From Idiomarina seosinensis_A (GTDB lineage Bacteria > Pseudomonadota > Gammaproteobacteria > Enterobacterales > Alteromonadaceae), in contig NZ_CP085211.1 in assembly GCF_044797955.1 (NCBI RefSeq), positions 1,178,001 to 1,242,000 on the forward strand: a DNA stretch of 64,000 nucleotides, read 5' to 3'. The position numbers were made by a program, and so were the translations under genes. Shown here piece after piece: positions 18,450-27,419 of the stretch. The notes beneath the pieces are model-generated. The model saw nothing but the letters and a program-made list of their open reading frames with translations, made no database searches and was not told the DNA's origin. How positions within the stretch are numbered: position 1 is the first letter of the stretch; every line of letters begins with the position of its first letter.

Positions 18450-19148
18450 ATGAGCACTAAGATTCAGCAACTGACGGTTGCTCAGCGCATTGAAATTCAA
18501 GTATCCGGTTTGAATGTTCCGGCGCGCTTTCAGACCGAATTCGTCGGTGCTGTCAAAAACCGCTGGTTTATTGTTGCCATGCCGGAGGCTAAGCGCTACG
18601 GGGAATTAAGGGAACATTTGCATGAGGGCGTACCGCTTATCGTGCGCTTCGTGCTGGAAAATGAAAACGGCGAAATTTGTGCTTTTCGGACTGATATCGA
18701 CTTTGTCGTCGCACACCCTACGAAAATGCTGTTCCTTGACTGGCCAACTAATTTAGAAAGCCGTGTGATCCGCCAGGGCCGGCGTTTTGACGCCTATCTA
18801 CCCTGTAAAATTGAACGATTTGATGATAACAACGACATTAACTTAACTGCTGATGGGGTTATCCTCGATGTTTCGGAGACAGGTTGCCGGGTTAAACAAC
18901 ACTTTGTTACTAACGATGCCGGCGAACTTGAAAAAGGCAGTTGGGAAAGTGGCCAGCGAGTTCAGGTTACGGCTGATCAAAAAAACAATGGTGAGGTCAC
19001 TATTGGCTGTATTGTCCGTCAGATAAAGAGCAAGCCTGACCACTGCGAGCTGGGGCTGCAATTTAACCGCAATCAGCAAGAAGCCATCAACTCATTATTT
19101 TCAGGCAGTCTGGTCGATATTAATGCTTTATCCCGTTCAGGTGAATAA
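18450..19148 (+). CDS. PilZ-domain c-di-GMP receptor (YcgR-like)
   Basis: A 232-residue cytosolic protein. The N-terminal half resembles the YcgR-type PilZN domain; the C-terminal half is PilZ with both binding motifs: RQGRRFD (RxxxR) at about residue 109 and DVSETGCRV (D/NxSxxG) at about 146. It should bind c-di-GMP and act on motility or surface functions. It is followed 18 bases later by the LytS-type kinase, and may be co-expressed with that system. The EAL protein at 7563-9308 could help set its ligand level. Confidence 0.85.
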   Translation: MSTKIQQLTVAQRIEIQVSGLNVPARFQTEFVGAVKNRWFIVAMPEAKRYGELREHLHEGVPLIVRFVLENENGEICAFRTDIDFVVAHPTKMLFLDWPTNLESRVIRQGRRFDAYLPCKIERFDDNNDINLTADGVILDVSETGCRVKQHFVTNDAGELEKGSWESGQRVQVTADQKNNGEVTIGCIVRQIKSKPDHCELGLQFNRNQQEAINSLFSGSLVDINALSRSGE

Positions 19149-19166
19149 CGCAAAGGAACGGTCATA

Positions 19167-20258
19167 ATGGGCTTTATAAATCGCGCGGTGTCGGCTTCTT
19201 TATTTGAACACCGCAACCGTTCTTTTTGGTTACTACAAACCGCGGGTTGGGCCGGTTATGCGCTGGTCAACTACATTGGCTCTTTAATGCACGAAATGCG
19301 CGGCATTTATTTTGTCGTGCTGTTGCTGGGTGCCTACGCCGGCTTTTTGCTGACCATTCCTCTACGTTATTTGTACCAGCGAATTTGGGAGCTACACCCC
19401 GCCTGGCTAATGTTGGTGGTTATCCTGTCATCCTACGTGGTTGCTTCGGTCTGGGCGGTTATCGACAACGCCACCTACTGGGAAGTGTATAAATTTGGGT
19501 TTCGCCCCGACAGTCCCTTCTTTTACTTTAAAAACAACCTGGCAAAATTTTACATTATTCTCAGCTGGAGCGGTTTGTATTTTGGTATCAAATACTACCA
19601 GATGCTACAAAGCGAAAAGCAAAAAGCCTTAATGGCTTCCTCGAGAGCTCATCAGGCGCAGCTGAAAATGTTGCGATACCAGCTGAATCCGCATTTTTTG
19701 TTTAATAGCCTTAACGCCATATCAACGCTCATTATGGTTCGTGAGAATGATGTAGCTAACCGCATGGTCAATAAGCTCAGTCATTTTTTACGGTTTTCAC
19801 TGGACAATGACCCGATAAAAACGATTCCCCTGGAAAAAGAAATCGAAGCGGTTGCTTTATATCTGGATATTGAGAAAGTGCGTTTTGACGAGCGGCTTGA
19901 AATTCAGCTGGATGTATCAGATCAGGCAAAAAAGGCGCTGGTACCCAGCTTGTTGTTACAGCCATTAATCGAGAATGCCATTAAATACGCGATTGCCAGG
20001 GTCGAAGATGTTGGCGTATTAACACTGCGGGCGTCGGTTGAAGAGCAACAACTGCTAATCAGTTTATGCGATAACGGCCCCGACGCTCCTGCCGAGCCGC
20101 AGCAGCTTTTAAGCGGCAATGGCGTTGGTCTGCAAAACACCCAGGACCGTTTAGCGTCACTGTACGGCAAACAGTTCGAGCTGCGAATGAAACGAAATGA
20201 ACCTCAGGGCCTGTGCGTTGAAATTACTTTGCCCTATCAAACGCTGGAGACAAAATGA
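19167..20258 (+). CDS. LytS/YehU-type sensor histidine kinase
   Basis: A 363-residue membrane kinase. About four membrane segments fill residues 20-150, followed by the His_kinase domain with the phospho-acceptor motif LRYQLNPHFLFNSLNA and an ATPase part containing QPLIENAIKYAI (N box) and GNGVGLQNTQDRL (G box). It overlaps the LytTR response regulator by 4 bases, so the two form a two-component system. The signal is unknown; related BtsS/YehU and AlgZ kinases sense pyruvate or surface cues. Confidence 0.92.
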   Translation: MGFINRAVSASLFEHRNRSFWLLQTAGWAGYALVNYIGSLMHEMRGIYFVVLLLGAYAGFLLTIPLRYLYQRIWELHPAWLMLVVILSSYVVASVWAVIDNATYWEVYKFGFRPDSPFFYFKNNLAKFYIILSWSGLYFGIKYYQMLQSEKQKALMASSRAHQAQLKMLRYQLNPHFLFNSLNAISTLIMVRENDVANRMVNKLSHFLRFSLDNDPIKTIPLEKEIEAVALYLDIEKVRFDERLEIQLDVSDQAKKALVPSLLLQPLIENAIKYAIARVEDVGVLTLRASVEEQQLLISLCDNGPDAPAEPQQLLSGNGVGLQNTQDRLASLYGKQFELRMKRNEPQGLCVEITLPYQTLETK

Positions 20259-21085
20259 AGTCAACTTTAACAGCCTATATCGTCGATGATGAGATGCTGG
20301 CACGCAAAGGACTGGCGCTGCGCCTTAAGCCGTTTGATGATGTTGAATTGATAGGAGAAAACGGCAGCAGTCGGGCAGCACTTGAAGAAATCCGCGAACT
20401 AAAACCCGATGTGGTATTTATCGACATTCAGATGCCCGGCTTAAATGGTTTTGAGCTATTGCGAGAGCTACAAAAGCACCTGACACAGTTACCGGCAATT
20501 GTGTTTGTTACTGCCTTTGATCAGTACGCTATTCGTGCCTTTGAGGTCAGGGCGCTGGATTACTTGCTGAAACCTGTTGACGAGGAGCGCTTACGGGCCA
20601 CTCTGGATCGCGTTAAACAAGAACTGCAGCCTGCCAGTGTCAAACTCGCCCAACAAAAGCTTGTCAGTCTTGTATCTGAAGTAACTGGTCATGACAGCGA
20701 AGCAATTTTGAGGAAATTGGCAGAAGGGAGTGATATTGCTGAGCTTAACCGCTACCCCGAACATATTGCCATAAAAGACAGCGGTGAAATTACCCGCGTT
20801 GCGGTTAACAGCATCGAGTGGGTGGATGCGGCGGGTGATTATATGTGCATACACGCTGGCGGTGAAACTTTTATTTTAAGACGGACCATGAAAGAGCTGG
20901 AGCAGGAACTCAATCCAAACCACTTTCAACGGGTCCATCGTTCCGCTATTGTTAATGTCGAGCAAGTCGAAAAATTATGTACCCGTCACAACGGCGAGTA
21001 CCATATTATTTTACGTAATGGTCAAAAACTTAAAGTCAGCCGTAGCTATAAAGACCGTATCAAACAACTTATCCTGAACTCATGA
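20255..21085 (+). CDS. LytTR-family response regulator
   Basis: A 276-residue regulator: receiver domain at residues 1-120 with phospho-acceptor D57 in VFIDIQMPG and the conserved Lys in LLKPVD, then a LytTR DNA-binding domain at about 165-275 (HIAIKDSGEI, WVDAAGDYMCIHA, FQRVHRSAIVNVEQV, LKVSRSYKDRIK). It is the partner of the kinase upstream. It overlaps the next lipoprotein gene by 4 bases. The target promoters are not evident here. Confidence 0.93.
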   Translation: MKSTLTAYIVDDEMLARKGLALRLKPFDDVELIGENGSSRAALEEIRELKPDVVFIDIQMPGLNGFELLRELQKHLTQLPAIVFVTAFDQYAIRAFEVRALDYLLKPVDEERLRATLDRVKQELQPASVKLAQQKLVSLVSEVTGHDSEAILRKLAEGSDIAELNRYPEHIAIKDSGEITRVAVNSIEWVDAAGDYMCIHAGGETFILRRTMKELEQELNPNHFQRVHRSAIVNVEQVEKLCTRHNGEYHIILRNGQKLKVSRSYKDRIKQLILNS

Positions 21086-21930
21086 AACGACTGAGCGTTT
21101 TTGCTCTTGGTTTGTCACTGTTGGTGGCAGGCTGCACCGCACAATTTGGTTACCGCTTTGCCGATACATTGATCGAGTGGCGGCTTGATGACTATGTCGA
21201 GCTGGACGATAAACAACAGCAACAGGTGTCATCGGTGATCGATGAGCTGCATCTCTGGCACGCACAAGAGGAATTACCCAAGTACCGCCGGTCGCTGACT
21301 AAACTTCGTGAATTGATAGTAACCCAGCAGTTTGAACAACATCACATTGCCCAATTCGAACAGCAGCTGTGGGATTACTGGGGCAATGTACAGCAGCGTC
21401 TGGCCAGCGAAGCCGATTTACTTAGCCAGCTAACAGTAGGCCAGCGGCGCCAATTACTGGACAATTTAAATGAGCAGTTAGCAGAGCGCCGGCAGGAACA
21501 ACGGGATGACGAAAAAAACGCAATTGTTGAACAATTAGAACGTGAAAGTCGGCGCGAAGAACGGCTTGAACAATGGACCGGCAGTATTACTGAAGAACAG
21601 CAAAATATTATTCGTCAGTGGGTTCAGGATCGGCCCGAAGGCAGTCACTGGCTTGCTTACCGGCAGCGCTGGAACGACGCTTTTGGCGAAGTGCTGCTGC
21701 AACAGCCGATACCCTCAGAACGCCTGCGGCAGCTGATTATTGAGCCGCGGGCACTGATGAGCGAACAACATCGGCAATACAATGACGTACGCCGAAGCAT
21801 ACGTCAGGACTACCTCTGGCAACTGTATCTCAGCCTCACAGAACAGCAACGCGAGGTGCTGGTCGAAAAGGCCGATGAATACGAACAGCTACTCAGTGAC
21901 CTGATTGAGTACTTTAACGAACTTCAATAA
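21082..21930 (+). CDS. DUF6279 family lipoprotein
   Basis: A 282-residue lipoprotein: signal peptide with lipobox LVAGC (Cys at about residue 18), then a nearly all-helical, Glu/Gln/Arg-rich protein with the DUF6279-like start FGYRFADTLIEWRLDDYVELDD. No enzyme motif is visible. It is coupled to the LytS/LytTR pair by overlap, so it may be an accessory factor or simply co-expressed. Its 3' end overlaps the pyruvate kinase gene on the other strand by 17 bases. Confidence 0.8.
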   Translation: MKRLSVFALGLSLLVAGCTAQFGYRFADTLIEWRLDDYVELDDKQQQQVSSVIDELHLWHAQEELPKYRRSLTKLRELIVTQQFEQHHIAQFEQQLWDYWGNVQQRLASEADLLSQLTVGQRRQLLDNLNEQLAERRQEQRDDEKNAIVEQLERESRREERLEQWTGSITEEQQNIIRQWVQDRPEGSHWLAYRQRWNDAFGEVLLQQPIPSERLRQLIIEPRALMSEQHRQYNDVRRSIRQDYLWQLYLSLTEQQREVLVEKADEYEQLLSDLIEYFNELQ

Positions 21931-23344
21931 CTTTACAGGTATTACTGGAACCGATGGTTTCCATTACATCGCCGTGGGTCAGAATAACCAAATCACCGCT
22001 TTTTACATGGCCCAGTGATTTAATCAGTTCAACGCCATCGAGAATAGGCTGCTGACTGTCGGTCGAGTCAAAATCAACCGGGTAAACGCCACGGTACAAA
22101 GCACACTTGTTGCGGCTGTCGGGATGCCGCGATAAAGAAAAAATCGGTAAGTGTGAGTTAATGCGTGACATTAGTTTGGCTGTAAAACCCGACTCCGTCA
22201 GGGCAATAATGGCTTTAACCCCGGTCAGGTGTGTTGCCGCGTACATGGCGGACATTGCTGCGGCCTCGGAGATACTGGAAAAACTTTCTTCCAGATCATC
22301 GTGTTTTAACTGCACGCTGGGATGCGTTTCTGCCCCTAAGCAAATTTCCGCCATGGCTTTAACGGTCTCGATGGGGTACTTTCCGGCCGCTGTTTCGGCG
22401 GACAACATGACGGCATCAGTACCATCGAGCACCGCGTTGGCCACGTCCATTACCTCAGCCCGGGTGGGCATGGGGCTTTCGATCATCGACTCCATCATCT
22501 GAGTCGCAGTAATGACCACCTTATTCATCTGCCGGGCGCGGGAGATAATAAGCTTTTGTTTACCGACAAGTTGCGCATCCCCGATCTCAACACCAAGGTC
22601 ACCGCGCGCCACCATAACCGCATCGGAGGCACGGATAACATCATCTAAAGCCGCATTGCTGGCAACCGCCTCGGCGCGTTCAATTTTTGCACAGATAACG
22701 CCTTTACCGCCTGCCTGACGCAGCAACTGCCGGGCCTGGTTAAGATCTTCACCACTGCGTGGGAAAGAAACCGCTAAATAATCCACGCCAATTTCAGCCG
22801 CGGTTTTTATATCGTCGAGGTCTTTTTCAGTCAGCGCCTTAGCCGACAGGCCACCACCTAAACGGTTAATGCCCTTATTATTTGAAAGAGGACCGGCGAT
22901 AACCACCTTTGTGTGTACTGCACTGCCGTTAATTTCTGTGACCTGCAGGCGAACTCGTCCGTCATCAAGCAGCAGAATATCGCCAGGCTCAACATCCTGG
23001 GGCAATTCTTTGTAATCCAGACCAACGCGGTTTTCATCGCCACTGTCAGCATCAAATTCAGCGTCCAGCGTAAAAGCTTGACCAGGCTGCAACAGCACTT
23101 TATCGTCGACGAAGCGGGCTATACGAATTTTTGGCCCCTGCAGGTCGCCTAAAATAGCAACATGGGCATTAAGTCGCTGCGCTATTTCCCGTACCTGCCG
23201 GGCTCGCTGTTTTTGGTCATCTGCCTTGCCGTGAGAAAAGTTAAGGCGCACAACATTAGCTCCGGCAAGAATGAGGTTTTCAAGTACCTCGGGTTTGTCG
23301 GTAGCAGGGCCCAGGGTGGTGACAATTTTGGTACGGCGCAGCAT
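21914..23344 (-). CDS. pyk: Pyruvate kinase
   Basis: Converts PEP and ADP to pyruvate and ATP. The 476-residue product begins MLRRTKIVTTLGPATD and has VVRLNFSHG, the catalytic Lys in ICAKIERAEAV, the DAVMVARGDLGVEIG metal/phosphate region and VMLSAETAAGKYP. Length and sequence fit the PykA type. The ATG at 23344 is chosen because GGAG lies six bases upstream; the in-frame GTG at 23356 overlaps that ribosome site. Confidence 0.96.
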   Translation of the reverse strand: MLRRTKIVTTLGPATDKPEVLENLILAGANVVRLNFSHGKADDQKQRARQVREIAQRLNAHVAILGDLQGPKIRIARFVDDKVLLQPGQAFTLDAEFDADSGDENRVGLDYKELPQDVEPGDILLLDDGRVRLQVTEINGSAVHTKVVIAGPLSNNKGINRLGGGLSAKALTEKDLDDIKTAAEIGVDYLAVSFPRSGEDLNQARQLLRQAGGKGVICAKIERAEAVASNAALDDVIRASDAVMVARGDLGVEIGDAQLVGKQKLIISRARQMNKVVITATQMMESMIESPMPTRAEVMDVANAVLDGTDAVMLSAETAAGKYPIETVKAMAEICLGAETHPSVQLKHDDLEESFSSISEAAAMSAMYAATHLTGVKAIIALTESGFTAKLMSRINSHLPIFSLSRHPDSRNKCALYRGVYPVDFDSTDSQQPILDGVELIKSLGHVKSGDLVILTHGDVMETIGSSNTCKVIEVR

Positions 23345-23428
23345 GCAATACTCCACTAAAATTAACTGATGCTCAGTAGTTTAGCATAGCGTTTATTTCA
23401 GTCATAAGACAAAAAAGCAGGAGAATTT

Positions 23429-23830
23429 ATGACAGACCGGGATTGGAAAGATTTAGCCGATAAAGAGTGGCGCGATGAACTCTCCGAGGAAGCTTATAAT
23501 GTGCTGCGTGAACAGGGGACCGAACGGCCGTTCTCAGGTAAGTACCTAAGCCTGGATAAGCAAGGAAATTATCTGTGCGCAGGTTGCGGTCAGCCGATTT
23601 TTGCTGCCGACGCGCAGTTTGAGGCGCACTGTGGCTGGCCGAGTTTCGACCGCGCCATTGAGGGTGCCGTTGAGTATCGAAAAGACAGCAGTCACGGCAT
23701 GACCCGTACCGAAATCCTTTGCAGCCAATGCCATGGTCATTTAGGTCATGTTTTTGAAGACGGGCCGACGGATACAGGGCAGCGCTACTGTATTAATTCA
23801 GTTGCCATGGTGCATCAGGACGACCTTTAA
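23429..23830 (+). CDS. msrB: Peptide methionine-R-sulfoxide reductase MsrB
   Basis: Reduces methionine-R-sulfoxide in proteins. The 133-residue product has two CxxC zinc motifs (LCAGCGQP and LCSQCHGHLGH), the CGWPSFD motif with the recycling-Cys position, and RYCINSVAM with the catalytic Cys. AGGAG precedes the ATG. The last 38 bases overlap the converging DUF2989 gene. A free-methionine-R-sulfoxide reductase (msrC) is at 29903. Confidence 0.96.
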   Translation: MTDRDWKDLADKEWRDELSEEAYNVLREQGTERPFSGKYLSLDKQGNYLCAGCGQPIFAADAQFEAHCGWPSFDRAIEGAVEYRKDSSHGMTRTEILCSQCHGHLGHVFEDGPTDTGQRYCINSVAMVHQDDL

Positions 23831-24623
23831 AGGCGTCGGAATTCAGCGCTTCAATGACCGAGTCGGCGACATCCTGCCAGCCCTCATATGTTGCCTTATC
23901 GGCGTTGATGATAGCGTGCATGTCGTCCTCGGTTATTGTCTCAGAGCCGAATTCGATAGCCACTCGGGACCAGATATAGGCTGCGGCTACATCATCGTGT
24001 TGCAGGTAATAAGTCAGTAACGACTCAGGAACTTCGACGATAAACCGTTCATCGGGTTGGTACAGCCGCAGCGATCGGTACAAATGCTCCAGCATCTGCT
24101 GCTCGTTGGTCTTGGCGTAATAACTGGCAAATGCATGCTGTAAAACATGATCTTGTACGGCCGGCGTGTCCCGTAACTGGAGAAATTGCTGTAATGCCTT
24201 GGTGTCGCCGCGGTTTGCCCAGCGCCAGTAAAGTAAAATCGGCGCATCGCTTTGCATGGCCTGATCACCAAGCTGCTGCAATCGTTCCAAGCTGTTTAAA
24301 TAAGCCTCGATACGCTGTGACTGCTTTTGTTTTTCGTTGCGGTGTTCAACAATCGATGCCAGCTCCATGCACTGAGAGTAATCCTTTAAATCGCGTAGTA
24401 ACAAAAAATGGTGGCGGGGGCTGGCTTGCTGCTGAAAGTTGTAGCGGCTTTTTATCAGTATCCGACGTTCGGTGTAACACCAGCCGTCCTGGTTTAGATC
24501 GGTGCATAATTCAGGGCTGTGCTGACAGATCTCATCAACGGTAGGTGGCCGGTCACTGCAGGCAACGAAGAGCAGCGCCGCAGCGCTTGTTGCAACAACT
24601 GTCAATAACAGGCGTGTTTGCAT
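23793..24623 (-). CDS. DUF2989 family lipoprotein
   Basis: A 276-residue exported lipoprotein with lipobox FVAC at about residue 22 followed by SDRPPTVDEICQHSPELC. Two Cys pairs (EICQHSPELC and DGWCYTER) lie near the mature N-terminus; the remainder is helical and TPR-like in look. Function is unknown. It is divergent from the GapB-type gene, an arrangement seen in related marine genera. An in-frame GTG at 24635 would add four residues; ATG 24623 gives the better ribosome spacing. Confidence 0.8.
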   Translation of the reverse strand: MQTRLLLTVVATSAAALLFVACSDRPPTVDEICQHSPELCTDLNQDGWCYTERRILIKSRYNFQQQASPRHHFLLLRDLKDYSQCMELASIVEHRNEKQKQSQRIEAYLNSLERLQQLGDQAMQSDAPILLYWRWANRGDTKALQQFLQLRDTPAVQDHVLQHAFASYYAKTNEQQMLEHLYRSLRLYQPDERFIVEVPESLLTYYLQHDDVAAAYIWSRVAIEFGSETITEDDMHAIINADKATYEGWQDVADSVIEALNSDAFKGRPDAPWQLN

Positions 24624-24646
24624 GCCTTTATTCACCCCAGTTTCGA

Positions 24647-24676
24647 TTGGCTAATACGGCCGCTTTTGAGTACAAT
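24647..24676 (+). promoter_or_regulatory. Sigma-70-like promoter for the GapB-type gene
   Basis: TTGGCT (24647-24652) and TACAAT (24671-24676) are 18 bases apart and about 47 bases before the ATG at 24723. It sits in the divergent gap with the DUF2989 gene. Called by eye. Confidence 0.5.
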
Positions 24677-24722
24677 AGCGGCGATTTTTATTTCAGCTTA
24701 CCACAGAACGAGGAAAGAGCTA

Positions 24723-26168
24723 ATGAACTCAACTCAGCAAGATGCAACGTTATCAAGCTGGCAGGAGCGCCAGGAGTACGCCGAGTTAATGCAGCCATTA
24801 ATTGGCCGCTTGTATCGCAACTTTGGTGTCGAGATCTTGGTGTACGGACGTTCGCTGTTGAACGTTGATACCATTACCATCATCAAAGCACATCGGTTGA
24901 TTCGTCGCCACGAAGGGCAAAAAGTCCGCTTGCGCGAAAGCTTCCCTTTTTTAGAAGCTCTGGCCAAAATGCAGTTGGCACCGGGTCGGGTTGACCTGGG
25001 TAAATTAGCCTATGGTTACTTGTTTGGTGGTAAAGCAAAGGACTTAGAGGTTAGCGACTACGTTCGTCAGGAACTTAAAGAAATTGTTGAAGTTGAAGAC
25101 AATATCGAGCCTAGAGATGTGGTGCTGTATGGTTTTGGCCGTATTGGCCGCTTGCTGGCACGATTGCTGATCGAGCGTAACGGTGCCAATAATAAAATGC
25201 GCTTACGTGCCATTGTGGTTCGTGGCGGCCGCGATGGAGATCTTGAAAAACGGGCGAGTTTATTGCGACGCGATTCAATCCACGGCCAATTTAACGGCTC
25301 AATTACTGTGGATAAAGAAAGCAACAGCATAAAAGCGAACGGCACCAATATCCGCGTTATCTATTCCAATGGTCCTGACCAGGTTGATTACACCGAATAC
25401 GGGATCAACAACGCGCTGGTTATTGATAATACCGGTATCTGGAAAGATGAAGCAGGTCTGGGCTTACACCTACAGTCTAAAGGTGTTGCTAAGGTTCTGC
25501 TGACTGCGCCGTCAAAAGGTGATATCAAAAACATTGTCTTTGGTGTTAATGACAAAGACATCAGCGATGATGACCGGATTGTTTCTGCGGCTTCATGTAC
25601 AACTAACGCCATTACGCCGGTATTAAAAGCTGTTAATGACCAGTACGGCATCAAGAACGGCCATGTAGAAACGGTCCACTCTTATACTAACGACCAGAAT
25701 TTAATTGATAATTACCATAGCGCAGAGCGTCGTGGGCGCTCGGCACCACTGAATATGGTAATTACCTCTACCGGAGCTGCCAAAGCGGTGGCCAAAGCGT
25801 TACCTGAACTGAAAGGAAAATTGACGGGTAATGCTATCCGGGTACCAACGCCAAATGTTTCGATGGCTATTATGAACCTTAATCTCAGCCAGTCGACCAG
25901 TGCCGAACAACTGAACGATTACCTGCGTCAGACTGCATTGCATTCTGACCTGGAAAGCCAAATTGATTACACGGCTTCGACAGAAATTGTATCTTCGGAT
26001 TTGGTCGGATCCCGCTATGCCGGAATTGTCGACTCACAAGCCACCATTGTTGACGAAGACCGTGCCGTGCTTTACGTTTGGTATGATAACGAGTTTGGTT
26101 ATAGCTGCCAGGTAGTCCGTGTGGCAGAAACGATGGCCGGGCTTAAGGTACCTAACTTACCCCGCTAA
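24723..26168 (+). CDS. Glyceraldehyde-3-phosphate dehydrogenase, long GapB-like type
   Basis: A 481-residue GAPDH. The catalytic centre is clear (SAASCTTNAITPVL, with the later HSYTNDQNLID and WYDNEFGYS), and the nucleotide fold starts at VVLYGFGRIGRLLARLL near residue 133. The roughly 130 residues before it are an extra helical N-terminal part that ordinary 330-residue GapA lacks; such long forms occur in marine gammaproteobacteria and Bacteroidetes. Start ATG 24723 follows GAGGAAAGAG. It may serve gluconeogenesis, fitting an amino-acid-based life style, but this is inference. Confidence 0.93.
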   Translation: MNSTQQDATLSSWQERQEYAELMQPLIGRLYRNFGVEILVYGRSLLNVDTITIIKAHRLIRRHEGQKVRLRESFPFLEALAKMQLAPGRVDLGKLAYGYLFGGKAKDLEVSDYVRQELKEIVEVEDNIEPRDVVLYGFGRIGRLLARLLIERNGANNKMRLRAIVVRGGRDGDLEKRASLLRRDSIHGQFNGSITVDKESNSIKANGTNIRVIYSNGPDQVDYTEYGINNALVIDNTGIWKDEAGLGLHLQSKGVAKVLLTAPSKGDIKNIVFGVNDKDISDDDRIVSAASCTTNAITPVLKAVNDQYGIKNGHVETVHSYTNDQNLIDNYHSAERRGRSAPLNMVITSTGAAKAVAKALPELKGKLTGNAIRVPTPNVSMAIMNLNLSQSTSAEQLNDYLRQTALHSDLESQIDYTASTEIVSSDLVGSRYAGIVDSQATIVDEDRAVLYVWYDNEFGYSCQVVRVAETMAGLKVPNLPR

Positions 26169-26174
26169 GGGTTG

Positions 26175-26200
26175 AAAGCGCCGCCTGCGGCGCTTTTTTT
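26175..26200 (+). terminator. Rho-independent terminator after the GapB-type gene
   Basis: Stem AAGCGCCG / CGGCGCTT with loop CCTG, running into seven T. It begins 8 bases after the stop codon. Confidence 0.9.
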
Positions 26201-26240
26201 ATCGCATAATAAAACCATAGACGCAGACAAAGGAAATACT

Positions 26241-27368
26241 ATGCATATTAATGCAGCTTTTGATAGCGGTAATATCGATGTGATTAAAGCAGAACAGCCT
26301 GACGATATTCGGCTGGCCATTCGTAAGGATCATGAATCAGATTTTTACCAATGGTTTCATTTTAAACTGTTTGCTGAGGTTGGTGAAGAGCATGTGCTGA
26401 CCATAGAGAATGCGGGGCAGGCGGCTTATCCTGATGGCTGGAAAGACTACCAGGCACTGGCGTCCTATGACCGCGAAACCTGGTTTCGGGTTCCTACAGA
26501 GTACAATGGCAAAGAGTTAACCATCCGCCATTCGCCAGAGCAGGAAGCGGTATTTTACGCCTACTTCATCCCATATTCTTACGAGCGTCATCAGGATCTG
26601 GTGCAAACCGCTCAGCAGTCAGTTGACTGTTACCATGAGCTGCTGGGCGAGACGCTGGACAGTCGCGAGCTTAATTTATTGATTGTCGGCGAACCTGCAG
26701 AGCATAAAAAGACCATATGGATAACTGCCCGTCAGCATCCGGGCGAGTCAATGGCGGAATGGTTTATGGAAGGCCTGATTACGCGGTTGCTGGATGATGA
26801 AGACGGTGTTGCCCGCAAATTACTGCAGGACAATGTCTTTTATTTAGTCCCTAATATGAACCCTGATGGCAGCGTTCGCGGACATCTTCGTACTAATGCA
26901 GCAGGTACCAACCTTAACCGTGAATGGGCTGATCCCAGCCTGGAAAAAAGCCCGGAAGTATTTTATGTGCTAAACCGGATGCAGGAAACCGGCGTTGATA
27001 TGTACCTGGATGTACACGGAGACGAGGCTCTGCCTTATAATTTTGTCGCCGGCTGCGAAGGTATTCCGGCGTACGATGAACGCCATGAAGAGCTGGAAAA
27101 CCTTTTTAAATCGGCACTGTCTGCAGCAACGCCCGAATTTCAGACAAAATTCGGTTATCAGCGGGATGAACCGGGCAAGGCCAATATGACCGTTGCAAAC
27201 TCGGCTGTTGGTGAGCGTTTTAAATGTTTATCTTATACCCTGGAAATGCCTTTTAAAGACAACGCTGACTTACCTGATGAAGACTTTGGCTGGTCAGCAG
27301 CGCGCTGTCAGCGTCTGGGTGAGGATGTATTAACGGCAATATTGGCAGTCGCGCCTAAATTGCGGTAA
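26241..27368 (+). CDS. M14-family zinc carboxypeptidase (cytosolic carboxypeptidase-like)
   Basis: A 375-residue protein. An N-terminal beta domain of about 130 residues is followed by the M14 domain with zinc motif RQHPGESMAEWFMEG (HxxE), the NPDGSVRGHLRTNAAGTNLN substrate region split as NMNPDGS and NLNREW, the third zinc ligand in LDVHGDE, and the catalytic Glu in YTLEMPF. This is the subgroup related to eukaryotic cytosolic carboxypeptidases. No signal peptide. The start follows AAAGGA; an in-frame ATG at 26172 would read through the terminator and is rejected. Confidence 0.9.
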   Translation: MHINAAFDSGNIDVIKAEQPDDIRLAIRKDHESDFYQWFHFKLFAEVGEEHVLTIENAGQAAYPDGWKDYQALASYDRETWFRVPTEYNGKELTIRHSPEQEAVFYAYFIPYSYERHQDLVQTAQQSVDCYHELLGETLDSRELNLLIVGEPAEHKKTIWITARQHPGESMAEWFMEGLITRLLDDEDGVARKLLQDNVFYLVPNMNPDGSVRGHLRTNAAGTNLNREWADPSLEKSPEVFYVLNRMQETGVDMYLDVHGDEALPYNFVAGCEGIPAYDERHEELENLFKSALSAATPEFQTKFGYQRDEPGKANMTVANSAVGERFKCLSYTLEMPFKDNADLPDEDFGWSAARCQRLGEDVLTAILAVAPKLR

Positions 27369-27419
27369 TAATAGAGTCATTAGCCACATTAAAATAACAA
27401 TAATTAAGGGGAGCAGACG

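Noticed and set aside
23793..23830. Overlap of msrB and the DUF2989 gene as a sequencing error
   Set aside because: Both proteins end in family-consistent sequence, so a true convergent overlap is simpler.
24618..24722. 35-residue N-terminal extension of the GapB-type GAPDH
   Set aside because: It covers the proposed promoter; ATG 24723 has a strong ribosome site.
26172..26240. Upstream ATG for the M14 carboxypeptidase
   Set aside because: It would translate through the terminator of the preceding gene; ATG 26241 has a ribosome site.
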